Positions 62,581 to 64,000 of a stretch of DNA of 64,000 bases are shown piece after piece. Below the pieces are notes generated by a model. The model saw only the letters and a program-made list of their open reading frames with translations. It was not told where the DNA came from and made no database searches. Both the position numbers and the translations under genes were made by a program. The first letter of the stretch is position 1. Every line of letters begins with the position of its first letter. This stretch comes from Aidingimonas lacisalsi (GTDB lineage: Bacteria; Pseudomonadota; Gammaproteobacteria; Pseudomonadales; Halomonadaceae), in contig NZ_VRYH01000001.1 in assembly GCF_008079445.1 (NCBI RefSeq), forward strand, positions 629,196 to 693,195. The letters are read 5' to 3'.

Positions 62581-63737
62581 CAGTGGGCCTCCTTCAGAGA
62601 CAGGTCACGGGCAATACGCCCCATGAAAGCGGAAAAAACGGACTGATAACGGGGCTCCGGAAGCAAAAAAGCGTCGTGTCCATGTGGCGATTCGATACGC
62701 GCATAGCTGACCGACTTGTCGGCCTGTATCAGCGCATCGACAAGCTCTTCGGAACGCGATGGCGGGAAGCGCCAATCCGAGGAAAAGCTGACAACCAGGA
62801 AAGGGCAGTTGGCTGGCGCCAGTGCAGTCGCCAGGTCGCCACCGTGAATGTCTGCCGGATCGAAATAGTCGAGCACCTTGGTCATCAGCAGGTATGAATT
62901 GGCATCGAACGACGTCGAGAATGTATCTCCCTGGTAGCGCAAATAAGATTCCACCTGGAACTCGACGTCATAGCCGAAATGGAAATCGTCTTCCCTGAGG
63001 TTGCGACCGAACTTGTACCCCATCGAATCTTCCGACAGGTAGGTGATATGGCCGATCATTCGGGCCAGTTTGAGCCCACGTCGGGGGATGGCGTCGTGCT
63101 CATGGTAGCGCCCACCATAGTATTCGGGGTCGGAACGAATCGCCTGGCGCGCGACCTCGTTGAAGGCGATGTTCTGTGCCGACAGCTTCGGCGTCGCAGC
63201 GATAATCAAGGCATTGGCAATACGTTCAGGATAAGCCAGCGTCCACTGGAGTACCTGCATTCCTCCGAGACTGCCGCCAGCGACTGCGGCGAAGCGTTCG
63301 ATACCCAGCCGGTCGGCGAGCCTGGCTTGGCTATGGACCCAGTCGGTCACTGTCATCATGGGAAAATCGGGACCCCACACCCGTCCCGTTTCCGGGTCGG
63401 TGGAGCAGGGACCGGTACTCCCATGGCACCCTCCCAGATTGTTCAGCGATACCACGAAGAAGCGATTGGTATCGATACTCTTGCCGGGGCCGATATGCGC
63501 TTCCCACCATCCGGGCTTTCGGTCATCTTCATGATGATAGCCTGCGGCATGATGATGTCCTGATAGAGCATGGCAAACCAGCACTGCATTACTGCGTTCG
63601 GCATTGAGCTCGCCATAGGTCTCGTAAACCAGATCGTAACTGGGCAACGTCCTACCGCAAGCCAAGGTCAACGGGGTATCGAAATGTGCTGTCTGGGGTG
63701 TCACAAGGCCGACCGAGTCGGAAGGAATCTTGGACAT
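62580..63737 (-). CDS. metX: Homoserine O-acyltransferase MetX
   Basis: First committed step of methionine synthesis, acylating homoserine. 385-residue alpha/beta hydrolase with '[24 protein letters not shown]' in pieces, GGCHGSTGP, nucleophile in [10 protein letters not shown] (Ser near 147) and C-terminal Asp/His (PHGHDAFLL). Proteobacterial MetX paired with MetW often uses succinyl-CoA, but acetyl-CoA cannot be excluded by eye. Start MSKIPSDS at 63737; a 15-codon extension is not family-like. Confidence 0.94.
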   Translation of the reverse strand: MSKIPSDSVGLVTPQTAHFDTPLTLACGRTLPSYDLVYETYGELNAERSNAVLVCHALSGHHHAAGYHHEDDRKPGWWEAHIGPGKSIDTNRFFVVSLNNLGGCHGSTGPCSTDPETGRVWGPDFPMMTVTDWVHSQARLADRLGIERFAAVAGGSLGGMQVLQWTLAYPERIANALIIAATPKLSAQNIAFNEVARQAIRSDPEYYGGRYHEHDAIPRRGLKLARMIGHITYLSEDSMGYKFGRNLREDDFHFGYDVEFQVESYLRYQGDTFSTSFDANSYLLMTKVLDYFDPADIHGGDLATALAPANCPFLVVSFSSDWRFPPSRSEELVDALIQADKSVSYARIESPHGHDAFLLPEPRYQSVFSAFMGRIARDLSLKEAH

Positions 63738-63798
63738 TGTGGTATCGGTACTCTGCGAGGTTGATAGATCCTGCACAATCACTAAGTTCCTGTCATTG

Positions 63799-64000
63799 TT
63801 ATAGGCCGATCAGTGCGCCGGATACACCAGCGGCACGCGTCAGGGAACTGACAACCAGGCCGTCGAGGAGGCTGATTGCGATGAATGCCACGATAGGCGA
63901 CAAGTCAATCATGCCCAGAGGAGGGATGACCTTGCGTAGTGGCGACATGATCGGCTCGACCAATTGCATGATGAGTATCGCGCCGGGGTGACTGGCCTGG
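63799..64000 (-). CDS. YggT family membrane protein, N-terminus cut by window edge
   Basis: 66 C-terminal residues are visible: '[17 protein letters not shown]', '[13 protein letters not shown]' and a final helix ending GALIGL, typical of the second YggT repeat. Small inner-membrane protein usually between proC and metX; proC would be expected beyond the window. Function is unclear (linked to osmotic tolerance in some reports). Confidence 0.9.
   Translation of the reverse strand, partial: QASHPGAILIMQLVEPIMSPLRKVIPPLGMIDLSPIVAFIAISLLDGLVVSSLTRAAGVSGALIGL

Overview
The window is a gene-dense chromosomal segment of a gammaproteobacterium, most likely a moderate halophile of the Halomonadaceae (Halomonas/Chromohalobacter type). 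This is inferred from the Pseudomonas-like order of housekeeping blocks, many acidic protein tails, the tmRNA tag ANDDNYAQGALAA, and the cbrX-cbrA-cbrB-sRNA-pcnB-folK-panB-panC block. I see no rRNA operon, CRISPR array, prophage or insertion sequence. Almost everything is core metabolism and information processing.

Layout. 1-3389 (minus): argH, the tiny lipoprotein gene lptM, lysA and a truncated dapF. 3617-8126 (plus): the heme operon hemC-hemD-hemX-hemY, closed by a terminator. 8259-9756: an NCS2 nucleobase permease preceded by two RutR-like inverted repeats. 9852-13149 (minus): a large YbiO-like mechanosensitive channel and a periplasmic retropepsin-like protein. 13522-16381: ssrA (tmRNA) and smpB, then divergent ratA-rnfH, and bamE divergent from fur. 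16518-22347: recN divergent from the sigma-32 controlled grpE, dnaK and dnaJ. 22504-25076 holds three accessory genes (FAD amino-acid dehydrogenase, DUF2218 protein, EamA transporter). 25132-31136: dapB, carA, carB and greA, with a terminator/attenuator-like leader before carA. 31218-34527: yhbY divergent from rlmE-ftsH. 34685-38112: folP-glmM-tpiA-secG. 38154-47375: tRNA-Leu, initiator tRNA-Met, then rimP-nusA-infB-rbfA-truB-rpsO-pnp.

47460-58835 (minus): an acetyl-CoA acetyltransferase, panC, panB, folK and pcnB, then a 955-bp gap without protein genes, then cbrB, cbrA, cbrX and gluQ. The gap holds the most interesting element of the window: a CrcZ-like regulatory RNA with a sigma-54 promoter, an upstream inverted repeat resembling a CbrB site, about eight A-rich (AAnAAnAA-like) motifs on the RNA strand, several of them in hairpin loops, and a strong terminator. 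58918-61473: dksA divergent from an aminotransferase and sfsA. 61483-64000 (minus): DUF4426 protein, metW, metX and a truncated yggT.

How the parts fit. The window joins lysine/DAP, arginine/pyrimidine, heme, folate, pantothenate and methionine biosynthesis to protein quality control (GrpE-DnaK-DnaJ, FtsH, tmRNA-SmpB) and to the transcription/translation factor operon. The CbrAB-CrcZ block is expected to tie carbon/nitrogen status to Hfq-dependent translational repression. That expectation comes from Pseudomonas and is not shown by the sequence alone. Genes starting with GTG or TTG are common here (hemC, the channel gene, carA, rlmE, ftsH, rimP, pnp); starts were chosen from Shine-Dalgarno position and family N-termini.
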